This document shows positions 17,084 to 24,834 of a stretch of DNA of 64,000 nt, piece by piece. A model generated the notes under the pieces. That model saw nothing but the letters and a program-made list of their open reading frames with translations, had not been told where the DNA came from and did not search any database. The DNA is from Bacteriovorax stolpii (GTDB lineage: Bacteria > Bdellovibrionota > Bacteriovoracia > Bacteriovoracales > Bacteriovoracaceae): positions 1 through 64,000 of the forward strand of contig CAMDQH010000003.1 of the NCBI GenBank assembly GCA_945905815.1, given 5' to 3'. The first letter of the stretch is position 1. Every line of letters starts with the position of its first letter. The position numbers and the translations under genes are program-made.

Positions 17084-17130
17084 GAGCCATATTTAACACA
17101 GGTGAAAATGCGAGGAAACGTCTATTAACT

Positions 17131-17313
17131 TTATTCGGCTTGTTTTTGACTTAAGTTTTCTAAAGGTTCAGGATAAATCCGTAAATGATCTTCTTCCAGT
17201 TTGGCAGCAAACTCTATTAAGACATAATCATCCGAAAAATCAGGGTTTTGAGTCTTTTTTGAGCACCCGATAGCGACAATTAAAAACGCAAATATTAATG
17301 TTTTGTTAAACAT
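17131..17313 (-). CDS. Small lipoprotein, 60 residues
   Basis: Begins MFNKTLIFAFLIVAIGC, a lipoprotein signal with Cys at position 17, then about 43 polar residues. It overlaps the 3' end of the HAMP-protein gene by eight bases, so it is likely translated with it. No family recognised. The mature chain is too short for a catalytic domain; an anchoring or regulatory role is possible. Confidence 0.65.
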   Translation of the reverse strand: MFNKTLIFAFLIVAIGCSKKTQNPDFSDDYVLIEFAAKLEEDHLRIYPEPLENLSQKQAE

Positions 17314-17749
17314 CTCGCTTTTCCTTAAGGGCCTTTACCAGAGGTTCAAGTTCTTGAAAAAAATCAGATTGTCTTAACTTAAAATCATTTGAGTCTTCTG
17401 AAATAACGCTTAGCTGTTTCTTGAGTTTGTATATAGGTCCAGCAATTCGGTGGGAGATTATAAAGCCTACTCCTATCAATAAAAAGAAGTTGAAAATGGC
17501 CAGACCAATAAATAAAGTATCAAGATCGTGCTGTTGATTTTTTATAAAATTAAAGAAAACATGCCCGTCTGGGATTCCTACATTCAAAGCTTTTTCTTTT
17601 AATCGATAGAAGAAAAGATATGTCGTTAAATATAGGCTCGTAGTTGAAATTAAAAACAAACCAATAAAATAACTTAGCAATTTAAATTGAAATTTAGGAT
17701 TGATCAGAATATTAGTTATTTTCCTAGGAGAAGGATCTACTTTGTTCAT
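17306..17749 (-). CDS. Two-helix membrane protein with HAMP-like segment
   Basis: About 147 residues. One hydrophobic helix near 27-48 and a second near 78-100 frame a short periplasmic loop (about 30 residues). The second helix leads into SHRIAGPIYKLKKQL, the characteristic HAMP entry sequence. The chain ends soon after the HAMP helices, with no kinase, cyclase or methyl-accepting domain. The start is ATG 17749 with GGAG upstream, two bases before the stop of the previous gene; the longer frame to 17767 is inside that gene. It may pass a periplasmic signal to a separate partner such as the receiver protein downstream (inference). Confidence 0.7.
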   Translation of the reverse strand: MNKVDPSPRKITNILINPKFQFKLLSYFIGLFLISTTSLYLTTYLFFYRLKEKALNVGIPDGHVFFNFIKNQQHDLDTLFIGLAIFNFFLLIGVGFIISHRIAGPIYKLKKQLSVISEDSNDFKLRQSDFFQELEPLVKALKEKRDV

Positions 17750-17750
17750 A

Positions 17751-18785
17751 TTAAAACTCCTTACCAATTCCTAGACCCCAGAATGTTTGCTCTTGCGTTA
17801 TATATTTTCCAAGTTCTGTTTGTAGGTACCATTTATTAAACTGCCACCTGGAATGAAGAGAGGCCATAAAGGCGAGAGAAGATTCCTGGTCTACTGAGAA
17901 ACCTGTCTGAATGGGTGTCGTTAGTTCTTGGACGGAATAAATCATAGGCAGTTTAATGCCTATTCTCGATTTTGAAGATGAAACAATAATAGAGGCCCCA
18001 GGTCCACCCTTAACACCATAAGCAGGAATGTTCGATTGCTGGTAGTTATCAATCGAGTCCTGATCGTTGTTTTTTACACCACCACTCCCATAGAGAACAC
18101 AACCATCAAAGTAGAAATGATATTGATAGTTCTCATAGCCCAGCTCACCACCAGCACAAAAGCCTTTATTTGTAATGATGAGACCTGCTTCCGCTCCCGT
18201 GTTGCTTTTAAGAGTTGCATCTTGTTGCCAGCTTACGTAATGAACAAACCAGCTGGTTTTAAATTTGTAGATTTTGTTTGTGAGATACTGCCTATGGGCC
18301 ATTATTTCATCATTGTGCTTATCTACTTTTCCTTCGCGGAATTCAAGTTCACTCAATATCTTACTGTACAGGCCGAAAGACTTATTATCTTTTTCTACAA
18401 GAATTGAGTCTTCATTGTAGCCTTTAAGAATTTCTCCATAGCTGGTAAAAAGATTCCAATATAGGACCTTTAAGGCTTCTGGGTATCTGTCACCATCAAT
18501 CGTGTCTCCACGTTTGATGGCCATCATGAGAGATTGATTTTGATTCAAGTAGAACTTTTTGACTAATCTTATATTTAGTTTAATATCCTGCCGAAAAAAG
18601 CCTAGTTTCCTTAGTGAATACGAAATTTCGATTAACTCATTCCTAGAGTAATTTTTCTGCATATTACTTCTGTAAATGTCAGAAATGCTCCTATAGTCTT
18701 TATTGTTAAAGGCTCTTTGAAGCTCACTTACTGCGGCTTGCGAAGATGACATGAATAAAGACAAAAATAATGTGATTAAAACCAT
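17751..18785 (-). CDS. Exported protein with helical N-terminus and beta-barrel-like C-terminus, unknown function
   Basis: 344 residues with a signal peptide (MVLITLFLSLFMSSSQA). Residues 20-170 look helical and repeat-like. Residues 180-344 alternate short amphipathic strands (GLIITNKGFCAGGELGYENY, YHFYFDGCVLYGSG) and end in WGLGIGKEF; a terminal Phe is the usual outer-membrane barrel insertion signal. No family recognised. It overlaps the haem-motif barrel gene by ten bases and is followed by the HAMP gene two bases after its stop, so it belongs to the same coupled operon. Outer-membrane location is inferred from the strand pattern only. Confidence 0.6.
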   Translation of the reverse strand: MVLITLFLSLFMSSSQAAVSELQRAFNNKDYRSISDIYRSNMQKNYSRNELIEISYSLRKLGFFRQDIKLNIRLVKKFYLNQNQSLMMAIKRGDTIDGDRYPEALKVLYWNLFTSYGEILKGYNEDSILVEKDNKSFGLYSKILSELEFREGKVDKHNDEIMAHRQYLTNKIYKFKTSWFVHYVSWQQDATLKSNTGAEAGLIITNKGFCAGGELGYENYQYHFYFDGCVLYGSGGVKNNDQDSIDNYQQSNIPAYGVKGGPGASIIVSSSKSRIGIKLPMIYSVQELTTPIQTGFSVDQESSLAFMASLHSRWQFNKWYLQTELGKYITQEQTFWGLGIGKEF

Positions 18786-19924
18786 AAATGTGTCTGGAGC
18801 AAATACATCCAGCTATCTCGGGTTGAGGATTTAGTTGCAAAACTTCTTGTGTCGTAAACGTCCGCGCGAAGTTCTATCCGTTGACTCAAAAAATATTGAA
18901 CCCCAGGACCCCACCTTAATGTGTAATCGTCTTGTTTTATATCTCGGTTGAAGTATTCAATATTAGCTAAAAAGTATAATCCTCTCCACGGGCGGAGATA
19001 GGTTTGCAAAAGACCAAAGCGAGCAGTCGTATCATCTGATCCATTTTCAGTTTTTTTATTCGTTTGACCAAGTTCGGCTAAAATTGACGAACCTTCTTTA
19101 AGATTCAAGCGGGTATGAGCAGAGTATGAGAGCAGTTTCAAATATTCGTTTTGTGAACTCATAACTGAGGCACCGATACGATGGATGCCGAATACCGTTT
19201 TTTCGAGCATGACGCTTCCACCTTTCATTCTGAGGTCAGCGTCTTGAGACAAATTTCCAACAAAGCCCTGAGCTCCTAGTTCCCAGTCCTGACCGATATA
19301 GTGTGCTGTTACACCATGAACCTGATCATTCTGAGTAACCTGAGGGGAAACTCTTGAGAAGGCGATATGCTCTATAACCTTAATCCCAAAAACTTTATCC
19401 ATTAGCCCTGCATAGAGACCAAACTTTGGAGTAAAGCGGTAGCCAACGTAATGTTCACGACTTCTCCACTCAGAAGACTTTGTTCCCTTGGGAGTCTCTG
19501 ATGGTAGGGGAGCGTATCCATAATTTAAAACAGAAATAAATTTGTCATTCTCACCAAACTTTAGAATCACTCTGCCATCTAATTGCATATTGATCCACTT
19601 AGCTTCTTCATTTTCAGAAGACCCAGGATTTCTTACAACTCTAAAGCCACGATAATTCACTTGGGTTCTCAGCCACTCTTGTTTGGGCTTACGAAAGAGA
19701 AACCCAGACATGTAGGCCACTTTTTCTTCATCCCATGATTTTGGCGTTAATGCCGTCGAACTAATTGCTGTCGCAGATACAACACGGCCATAATCATTTA
19801 GTGGTCCGCCACCAAATGGATTGAAGTGGCAATTTAGGCATGATGTATATCCATGCCCTATAAAATTTGAATAGGAGTAAGCATTAACTGAAAAGAGTGT
19901 GAGAAGTAGGAGAATATATTTCAT
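18776..19924 (-). CDS. Outer-membrane barrel-like protein with N-terminal c-type haem motif
   Basis: About 382 residues. A signal peptide (MKYILLLLTLFSVNAYS) is followed at once by GHGYTSCLNCHFNPFGGGPL, holding one CxxCH haem-attachment motif about 28 residues into the precursor. The remainder is a series of amphipathic strands (for example KFISVLNYGYAPLP, HYVGYRFTPKFGLYAGL, IELRADVYDTR) and ends in LLQTHLWF with terminal Phe. A 'C..CH..P.GGG..N.YG' start joined to a porin-like domain occurs in several deltaproteobacterial-type genomes without known function. The ATG at 19924 overlaps the cytochrome lipoprotein stop (ATGA). Haem could be an electron relay at the barrel mouth; this is inference. 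Confidence 0.7.
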   Translation of the reverse strand: MKYILLLLTLFSVNAYSYSNFIGHGYTSCLNCHFNPFGGGPLNDYGRVVSATAISSTALTPKSWDEEKVAYMSGFLFRKPKQEWLRTQVNYRGFRVVRNPGSSENEEAKWINMQLDGRVILKFGENDKFISVLNYGYAPLPSETPKGTKSSEWRSREHYVGYRFTPKFGLYAGLMDKVFGIKVIEHIAFSRVSPQVTQNDQVHGVTAHYIGQDWELGAQGFVGNLSQDADLRMKGGSVMLEKTVFGIHRIGASVMSSQNEYLKLLSYSAHTRLNLKEGSSILAELGQTNKKTENGSDDTTARFGLLQTYLRPWRGLYFLANIEYFNRDIKQDDYTLRWGPGVQYFLSQRIELRADVYDTRSFATKSSTRDSWMYLLQTHLWF

Positions 19925-20292
19925 GGGATTTCTGTTACCCATTTAACTAAGGCGTTGTATTCGGCATCTGGCAGAGAGCCTCCACTAGGAGGCATGTTTG
20001 AAGAGACTTGGCCATTATTTACGATTCGTACTATCAGTTCGGAAGTGGCCGGTTGCCCTGTTATAACAAGACCATCGGCAACCCAATCAGCATTTGATTT
20101 AAATTCGGCCCACCGATCATGTTTATGATCGTGGCAACTGACACATCTATCTTGAAGAATGAAGTATGCCTTACTGAAATTTGGATCTGATTCATTTAGT
20201 TCCACTGGGCCATATCTGCCTTTATCGCCAGAATTAGAATTATAGTCCTGACACGAAGATAGAATTAAGACAAAGAAAAAAAAATATTTCAT
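19921..20292 (-). CDS. Monohaem cytochrome c lipoprotein
   Basis: 123 residues. The N-terminus MKYFFFFVLILSSCQD is a lipoprotein signal with Cys 14. The haem motif CVSCH (about 50-54) and the distal Met loop SNMPPSGGSLPDAEYNALVKWV near the C-terminus make a class I cytochrome c fold. It is presumably anchored to a membrane on the periplasmic side and carries electrons. It overlaps YceI upstream and the haem-motif barrel downstream by four bases each, so the three are made together. Confidence 0.85.
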   Translation of the reverse strand: MKYFFFFVLILSSCQDYNSNSGDKGRYGPVELNESDPNFSKAYFILQDRCVSCHDHKHDRWAEFKSNADWVADGLVITGQPATSELIVRIVNNGQVSSNMPPSGGSLPDAEYNALVKWVTEIP

Positions 20293-20774
20293 CTAGCTTT
20301 GAATTGAAGCGCGACTTCTATTGCAACAAGATTGTCCACACCAACGCCCAGGTATTCAGCTTTTGGTAGAGAGAAATCAGACGCTTTAACAATAAGTTTG
20401 GCCAGAATCTCTGAGCCCTTTTCAACATATACGATAGTAACGGGATTTTTTTTACCGTTTACTTCTAATTGTGCTGTTCCCTTACCGCCAGACGCTTTAA
20501 GGTTTGAAAGAGTTGCTTTAGGATTTGTGCTTGATTGCATATGCTTCCAAAAATGTTCATCTCTTAAATCAATTCCGGTTTTAAATGATTCAATGCTGAC
20601 GGAAATTTTATCTGCCGTAAAAACACCATTTTCTTTAATAACATTTCCTTTAGCTTTTTTACTTACAGCTTGGAATGAACCTGCTGGAGACAGTGTAACA
20701 AAAAGAGTGATTTTTTCTTCTGCAAAAGAAGGAATGGAAGATAGGAGAAGTATAACCATCATGATAAATTTCAT
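20289..20774 (-). CDS. YceI family periplasmic protein
   Basis: 161 residues with a signal peptide ending near SFAEE. It has the YceI-like lipocalin layout: FVTLSPAGSFQAVSKKAKGNVI, IDLRDEHFWKHMQSST (the 'L R D.H....' motif, about 75-92), NPKATLS and the C-terminal VDNLVAIEVALQFKA. YceI proteins bind isoprenoids such as ubiquinone-like lipids in the periplasm. AAAGG precedes the ATG. It is the first gene of the leftward cytochrome/barrel cluster, and in other bacteria YceI genes also sit beside cytochromes. Confidence 0.85.
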   Translation of the reverse strand: MKFIMMVILLLSSIPSFAEEKITLFVTLSPAGSFQAVSKKAKGNVIKENGVFTADKISVSIESFKTGIDLRDEHFWKHMQSSTNPKATLSNLKASGGKGTAQLEVNGKKNPVTIVYVEKGSEILAKLIVKASDFSLPKAEYLGVGVDNLVAIEVALQFKAR

Positions 20775-20854
20775 GAGCGACCTTTGATAATATTTTTATT
20801 CTATTTGACCAAAGGTGCGGTCGCATTAACAAGGGTAAAATCAGGGGAGACGTG

Positions 20855-21910
20855 TTATTTTTTTTTAGTAACTTTCTTCTTTTTAACTTCTTTGGCACGA
20901 AATGAAACAAAACGGATTTTATCCCCGAGTCGCAGCTTGAGCGCTGCAGCAGTGACCCCTGAGATTTTATAACCACCGGATTTTAATTTAACTACTGTCC
21001 CAAGAACCGCTCGAAAATTTGAACTCATCCTAGCAATAATAAAGATTTCTGATTTAAGCGACTTATCAGATATTTCCTGAATTTCACCAACCACACTCTC
21101 TTTAATCGAACGGATATTATCCAGATCTGCAATTAATACGGGGCCAGGTTCAAAAATTCCTACCATTCCAGAGAATTTAAAACCTTCTTGCTCAAGAATT
21201 CGCTTCGCCGGTTCCGTATTTGGGTGAACTTTACCAATTACATGTGCTGCGTCTTCAGGTAGCAGATTGGCAATAATAGGATATTTGGGCATCATCTCTT
21301 CAATGAATTTTTTATTTTTTACATAAAGATAATCTGCTGTTGGAAAGTCAATTTTGAAAAAATGCTTCCCGACTGCATCCCAGAAAGGGGAATGACCTGA
21401 ATCGTTTACCATTCCTCTCATTTCCGCAATAACTTGGTCTTCAAAGAATTTTCGATTTTCGGCTATGAAAAGAAATCGTGACAGGGAAAGAAACCGACCA
21501 TTTTGAGAATTTCTAAATTCGGGATGTAAAAAGAGCGAGCAAATTTCTGCAGGGCCATTGTGAATAAAATGAAAGTGCAGGGAGGTAATATCATTTTTCA
21601 TATTAATCATTTTTGATTCATGATGAGTTTTCTCAACACGATAAAAATAATAAGGCTCAAATCCGCCAATTTTAGAAATGATGGCACAAACACCGACAAT
21701 CTTACCCGTAAATAACTCTTCCATTACGAACAGATAATCTTCACCTCTTGCGACTTCTTCACGGTTGGTAAAACTTCTTTCAGACATCCGGATCCGCTTT
21801 TTAAGGACCTCCGGATCTTTTGGCAATGATGTTAAACCGTGTCCAGATTTCTCCAGCAGTTCCATCAGGCCATCAAGATCTTTTCCCTCAATCGGGCGGA
21901 TAATGAACAT
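20855..21910 (-). CDS. astA: Arginine N-succinyltransferase AstA
   Basis: 351 residues. The N-terminus FIIRPIEGKDLDGLMELLEKSG and segments AEICSLFLHPEFRNSQNGRFLSLSRFLF, IAEMRG and FWDAVGKHFF are typical of AstA, which succinylates arginine with succinyl-CoA as first step of the AST pathway. The last 15 residues are unusually basic (FRAKEVKKKKVTKKK). The start lies two bases after the aminotransferase stop, so both form one leftward unit. AstD is encoded separately at 14.3 kb. Confidence 0.9.
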   Translation of the reverse strand: MFIIRPIEGKDLDGLMELLEKSGHGLTSLPKDPEVLKKRIRMSERSFTNREEVARGEDYLFVMEELFTGKIVGVCAIISKIGGFEPYYFYRVEKTHHESKMINMKNDITSLHFHFIHNGPAEICSLFLHPEFRNSQNGRFLSLSRFLFIAENRKFFEDQVIAEMRGMVNDSGHSPFWDAVGKHFFKIDFPTADYLYVKNKKFIEEMMPKYPIIANLLPEDAAHVIGKVHPNTEPAKRILEQEGFKFSGMVGIFEPGPVLIADLDNIRSIKESVVGEIQEISDKSLKSEIFIIARMSSNFRAVLGTVVKLKSGGYKISGVTAAALKLRLGDKIRFVSFRAKEVKKKKVTKKK

Positions 21911-21911
21911 T

Positions 21912-23297
21912 TTAGGTCATCTCATTCAAAGTTTTTTCGATTATTTCGCAAACTTCATTAATGTGATTGTTATTAGTTGCCATGATTGGCATTAAAAATC
22001 TAACTCGAGTTGGGCCTGTTCCGGCCATAAAAGACAGAACGCCATTTTCAAAAAGCTTCATAGTGAAACTTTTTGCTTTTGCTTCGTCACCGCCAAATAC
22101 AGTCATTGCCACCATCGCACCAATTCCGAATGGACCTGAAACTTTCTCTGGATATTTTTTTTCTAGCCGCTCTAAATGACCTTTAAAATGACTGTGAAGT
22201 TTCTCGATTTTCCCATTCTCGCCAAGGTATCCACCAGTCACCATTTCATTAATCATGAAATTAGCGGCAGCAATTTGTGAAGATGATCCGGTAAATGTTT
22301 GTGACATAAGACCCGGTTTTGGTTTGTGATCATCCTTAAAGAGTGTTGCACAAACCTGTGAATTTTTACCAACCGTGACAATATCAACATGTTTGTCGAG
22401 CTTGAAATATTGAAATGAAAAAAGGTCACGCGTACGAGCAAAACTTTGTACTTCATCAACTAAAACGGAAATATTGTTTTCCTGACAAACTTTGATCAAA
22501 GCTTCGAAATATTCTGTGTTTCCAACCCACGATCCGTTTTCTCCTTGAATTAATTCCATGATAAAACCAGCATGCTGACCTGGAAAACGAGTCATGGATC
22601 TTTTCATCGCATTTACTGCTAATTTGATAGATCCGGCATGATCAGCTTCACAATAAAATGGGATATAATCTACGTCGATCGTCTTGGGAAGACCCTGGCG
22701 ATAAGCTGCTTTGTCAGTAACCCACGCCATTCCGAGAGTTCTGCCGGCGAAGCACTTTTCAAAAGAAAAGAAACGAGCAGCTGGGTAGCGCTTTTGAAAA
22801 ATCATCTTGAAAGCGTTTTCATTTGCCATGGCACCAGAAGTAGTCAAGAAAACGTTCTTAACTTCGGCACCATTTTTACAAGCTTCTTTAGAAAAAATTT
22901 CAACCAGTTTTGCGCTGTCAGTATTTTGTTGAAGGTGTCCGTTCATGACTGTGTTTGAAATGGCCCCATTGATCTGAGCATCAATGACACCAGGATGAGA
23001 GTGGCCCATGTAGTGTACGCCAATGCCTGTGATGAAATCGTATTTCACTGAACCATCGGCAAGCTCAACGAAGGGACCATTGCCAATTCCTGTTCCAAGG
23101 TAGTTATAGAAAAGAGCTCCCCCTCGAAACTCGGCCATCTTCTTTAAAAGCTGATCGTAACTTTCTTTAAGTTCTGGGTCCGCAGGTTTCACACAGGTGA
23201 TTTGTCCTTGATGTTCTTTCAGTGCTTCTTGAATAAGTTTCTTTGCTTCTTTAAGTCGTGGATCGGCGAAAAAGCCGTCAGCTACAGTCTTGGCCAT
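21912..23297 (-). CDS. Class III pyridoxal-phosphate aminotransferase (AstC-like or lysine 6-aminotransferase-like)
   Basis: 461 residues with fold type I features: GIGVHYMGHSHPGVIDAQ near 90, TTSGAMANENAFK, MELIQGENGSW, DEVQSFART with the cofactor Asp, and TVGKNSQVCATLF with the Schiff-base Lys (about 315). Its position directly upstream of astA suggests succinylornithine transaminase. However, the 'GK.SQVC' sequence is closer to what I recall of L-lysine 6-aminotransferases than to AstC, so an omega-amino donor other than succinylornithine is possible. GGAGC precedes the ATG. The class is sure and the substrate is open. Confidence 0.75.
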   Translation of the reverse strand: MAKTVADGFFADPRLKEAKKLIQEALKEHQGQITCVKPADPELKESYDQLLKKMAEFRGGALFYNYLGTGIGNGPFVELADGSVKYDFITGIGVHYMGHSHPGVIDAQINGAISNTVMNGHLQQNTDSAKLVEIFSKEACKNGAEVKNVFLTTSGAMANENAFKMIFQKRYPAARFFSFEKCFAGRTLGMAWVTDKAAYRQGLPKTIDVDYIPFYCEADHAGSIKLAVNAMKRSMTRFPGQHAGFIMELIQGENGSWVGNTEYFEALIKVCQENNISVLVDEVQSFARTRDLFSFQYFKLDKHVDIVTVGKNSQVCATLFKDDHKPKPGLMSQTFTGSSSQIAAANFMINEMVTGGYLGENGKIEKLHSHFKGHLERLEKKYPEKVSGPFGIGAMVAMTVFGGDEAKAKSFTMKLFENGVLSFMAGTGPTRVRFLMPIMATNNNHINEVCEIIEKTLNEMT

Positions 23298-23448
23298 AAG
23301 AGCTCCATCAAAAGTTTATGTATGAGTTTTCGGCAGTTTAAGTCATAGACTTGAAGTTTATCAAGGAAAAGCTCAGTGATTCCGAGGGACTGTTTTGGTC
23401 AGGTATTTTTAAGTTATAACCTTTAGCACTTTTGCCGATAAATAAGGC

Positions 23449-23763
23449 ATGAAAGCTGCGCTAGTTTTGCTCATTTTATTCAGTTTATCTGCATGGTCCG
23501 CTTCGGGAGTGAAGGGAAATGTCATTTCGCCTCAAGGGTGCTCGAGTCCGGTGATGGTGTGGGTTGCACTTGATAAAGATCAATACAAGGAGCGTCTCTT
23601 GTTAATGCATACTGAAGTTCCAGTTGGAGGAAGTTTTCAATTTTATTTAAGGCCTGGTGACTATCAAGTGCGAGCTTCGGACGAAAAGGGATGTGAGTTT
23701 TTTCAAAAGATAAAAGTTAAAGATCTCGTTAGCAATATTGAAATTAAGATGGTGAAGAAATGA
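23449..23763 (+). CDS. Exported protein with transthyretin-like fold (putative)
   Basis: 104 residues. A signal peptide (MKAALVLLILFSLSAWSASG) precedes a single beta-sandwich-like domain: GNVISPQGCSSPVMVWVALDK, then PVGGSFQFYLRPGDYQVRASDEKGCEFFQKIKV. The 'F.L.PG.Y.V.A' pattern recalls carboxypeptidase-regulatory/transthyretin-like domains that bind or space on the cell surface. Two Cys may pair. It overlaps the next gene by four bases (ATGA). Confidence 0.65.
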   Translation: MKAALVLLILFSLSAWSASGVKGNVISPQGCSSPVMVWVALDKDQYKERLLLMHTEVPVGGSFQFYLRPGDYQVRASDEKGCEFFQKIKVKDLVSNIEIKMVKK

Positions 23764-24716
23764 AGTTTTTATTTTCGCTTCTTGCTCTCTTTTTTGCTTC
23801 TCAAGCCTTGGCAAACTGTAAGGTAGGGCAAATCCGTTCATGGAATAAGGAAACGGGGTATTCATGTATTCAGCGCTTCCAAAGTGATATTGCCGGTTGT
23901 GTGACTTGCCAGGGATGTAATGAGAAGGGGCCCACATTCGAAAGTTTGTTTGCGAACTTTCCTTCTGCCGTATACCAACCGAAGTCGCTCCCTTGGTGGG
24001 CCCATCAGGGAAATTTTCATTACCCAAATCTTCATTTTCCAGGCGTTTGGAAAAATAGAGCATCGTCTTCTGGGATCGATGCTAAATATTATCCTGGAAA
24101 GGGCGAAGTTCATGCATTGAAGCCCAATATATACATTGAAAGTATTCACGAAGAAAAAAAATTCACCTTCTCTTTTACATCAAAAGAAGAACTAAGTTTT
24201 CTTGCCACAACACCTCCGTTAGATACCAAAAAATCTTGGTCAGGTAAGATCATTCAAAAGGACCGGTTTGAAGTTGAAGATGTTCGCTATGATTACCTCT
24301 TTTATGACATTCGTTTACCTCAAGATAAAATGCAGTTTTCGAGGGGACTTTGTGCCACCAGAGAAGCGACTATTAAATGGATGCTGCAAGACCTAACAGA
24401 AATGAAGTACCCGGCGATTGCCCTTCAGGATTTTGAGGAGCACTGGAAAGTTAAAATTCCTGATTTTCCGTTTTATTGTATTTACCCACAATATAATAAG
24501 CAACTTGATGAAGTTCTTCCGGTCTCAATAAGTCTGGAGTTCTCAAATCTCAATCGTAGCTTATACGTTTTGATTCCCCACAAAAAAGAACCTGATGTGG
24601 ACGAACCGCAACTCATACCGTTTCCTATCCTGGATTCTGTCGAAGTTCGCCCTGTCGTCTTGATTAAATATGAAAACATGTTTAAAGAGTGGGGTGTCGC
24701 TTTCCTAGGTGAATAA
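23760..24716 (+). CDS. Exported protein of unknown function
   Basis: 318 residues with a clear signal peptide (MKFLFSLLALFFASQALANC). The first 45 mature residues are Cys-rich (CKVGQIRSWNKETGYSC, then GCVTCQGCNEKG), probably disulfide-bonded in the periplasm or outside. The rest is mixed, with WWAHQGNFHYPNLHF around 80. No family recognised. It is coupled by a four-base overlap to the small transthyretin-like protein, so the two may act as a pair. Confidence 0.6.
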   Translation: MKFLFSLLALFFASQALANCKVGQIRSWNKETGYSCIQRFQSDIAGCVTCQGCNEKGPTFESLFANFPSAVYQPKSLPWWAHQGNFHYPNLHFPGVWKNRASSSGIDAKYYPGKGEVHALKPNIYIESIHEEKKFTFSFTSKEELSFLATTPPLDTKKSWSGKIIQKDRFEVEDVRYDYLFYDIRLPQDKMQFSRGLCATREATIKWMLQDLTEMKYPAIALQDFEEHWKVKIPDFPFYCIYPQYNKQLDEVLPVSISLEFSNLNRSLYVLIPHKKEPDVDEPQLIPFPILDSVEVRPVVLIKYENMFKEWGVAFLGE

Positions 24717-24834
24717 TGTTTGTCTTGCGTCAATCTGCTCTCAATTGTTTGCCGAAAAATGGCCTTTGTGATACCAATTATTTCCAAAGTTTTAATGATT
24801 CTAAATAGCTGTCCTAGACCGAAGTGGAGATCCT

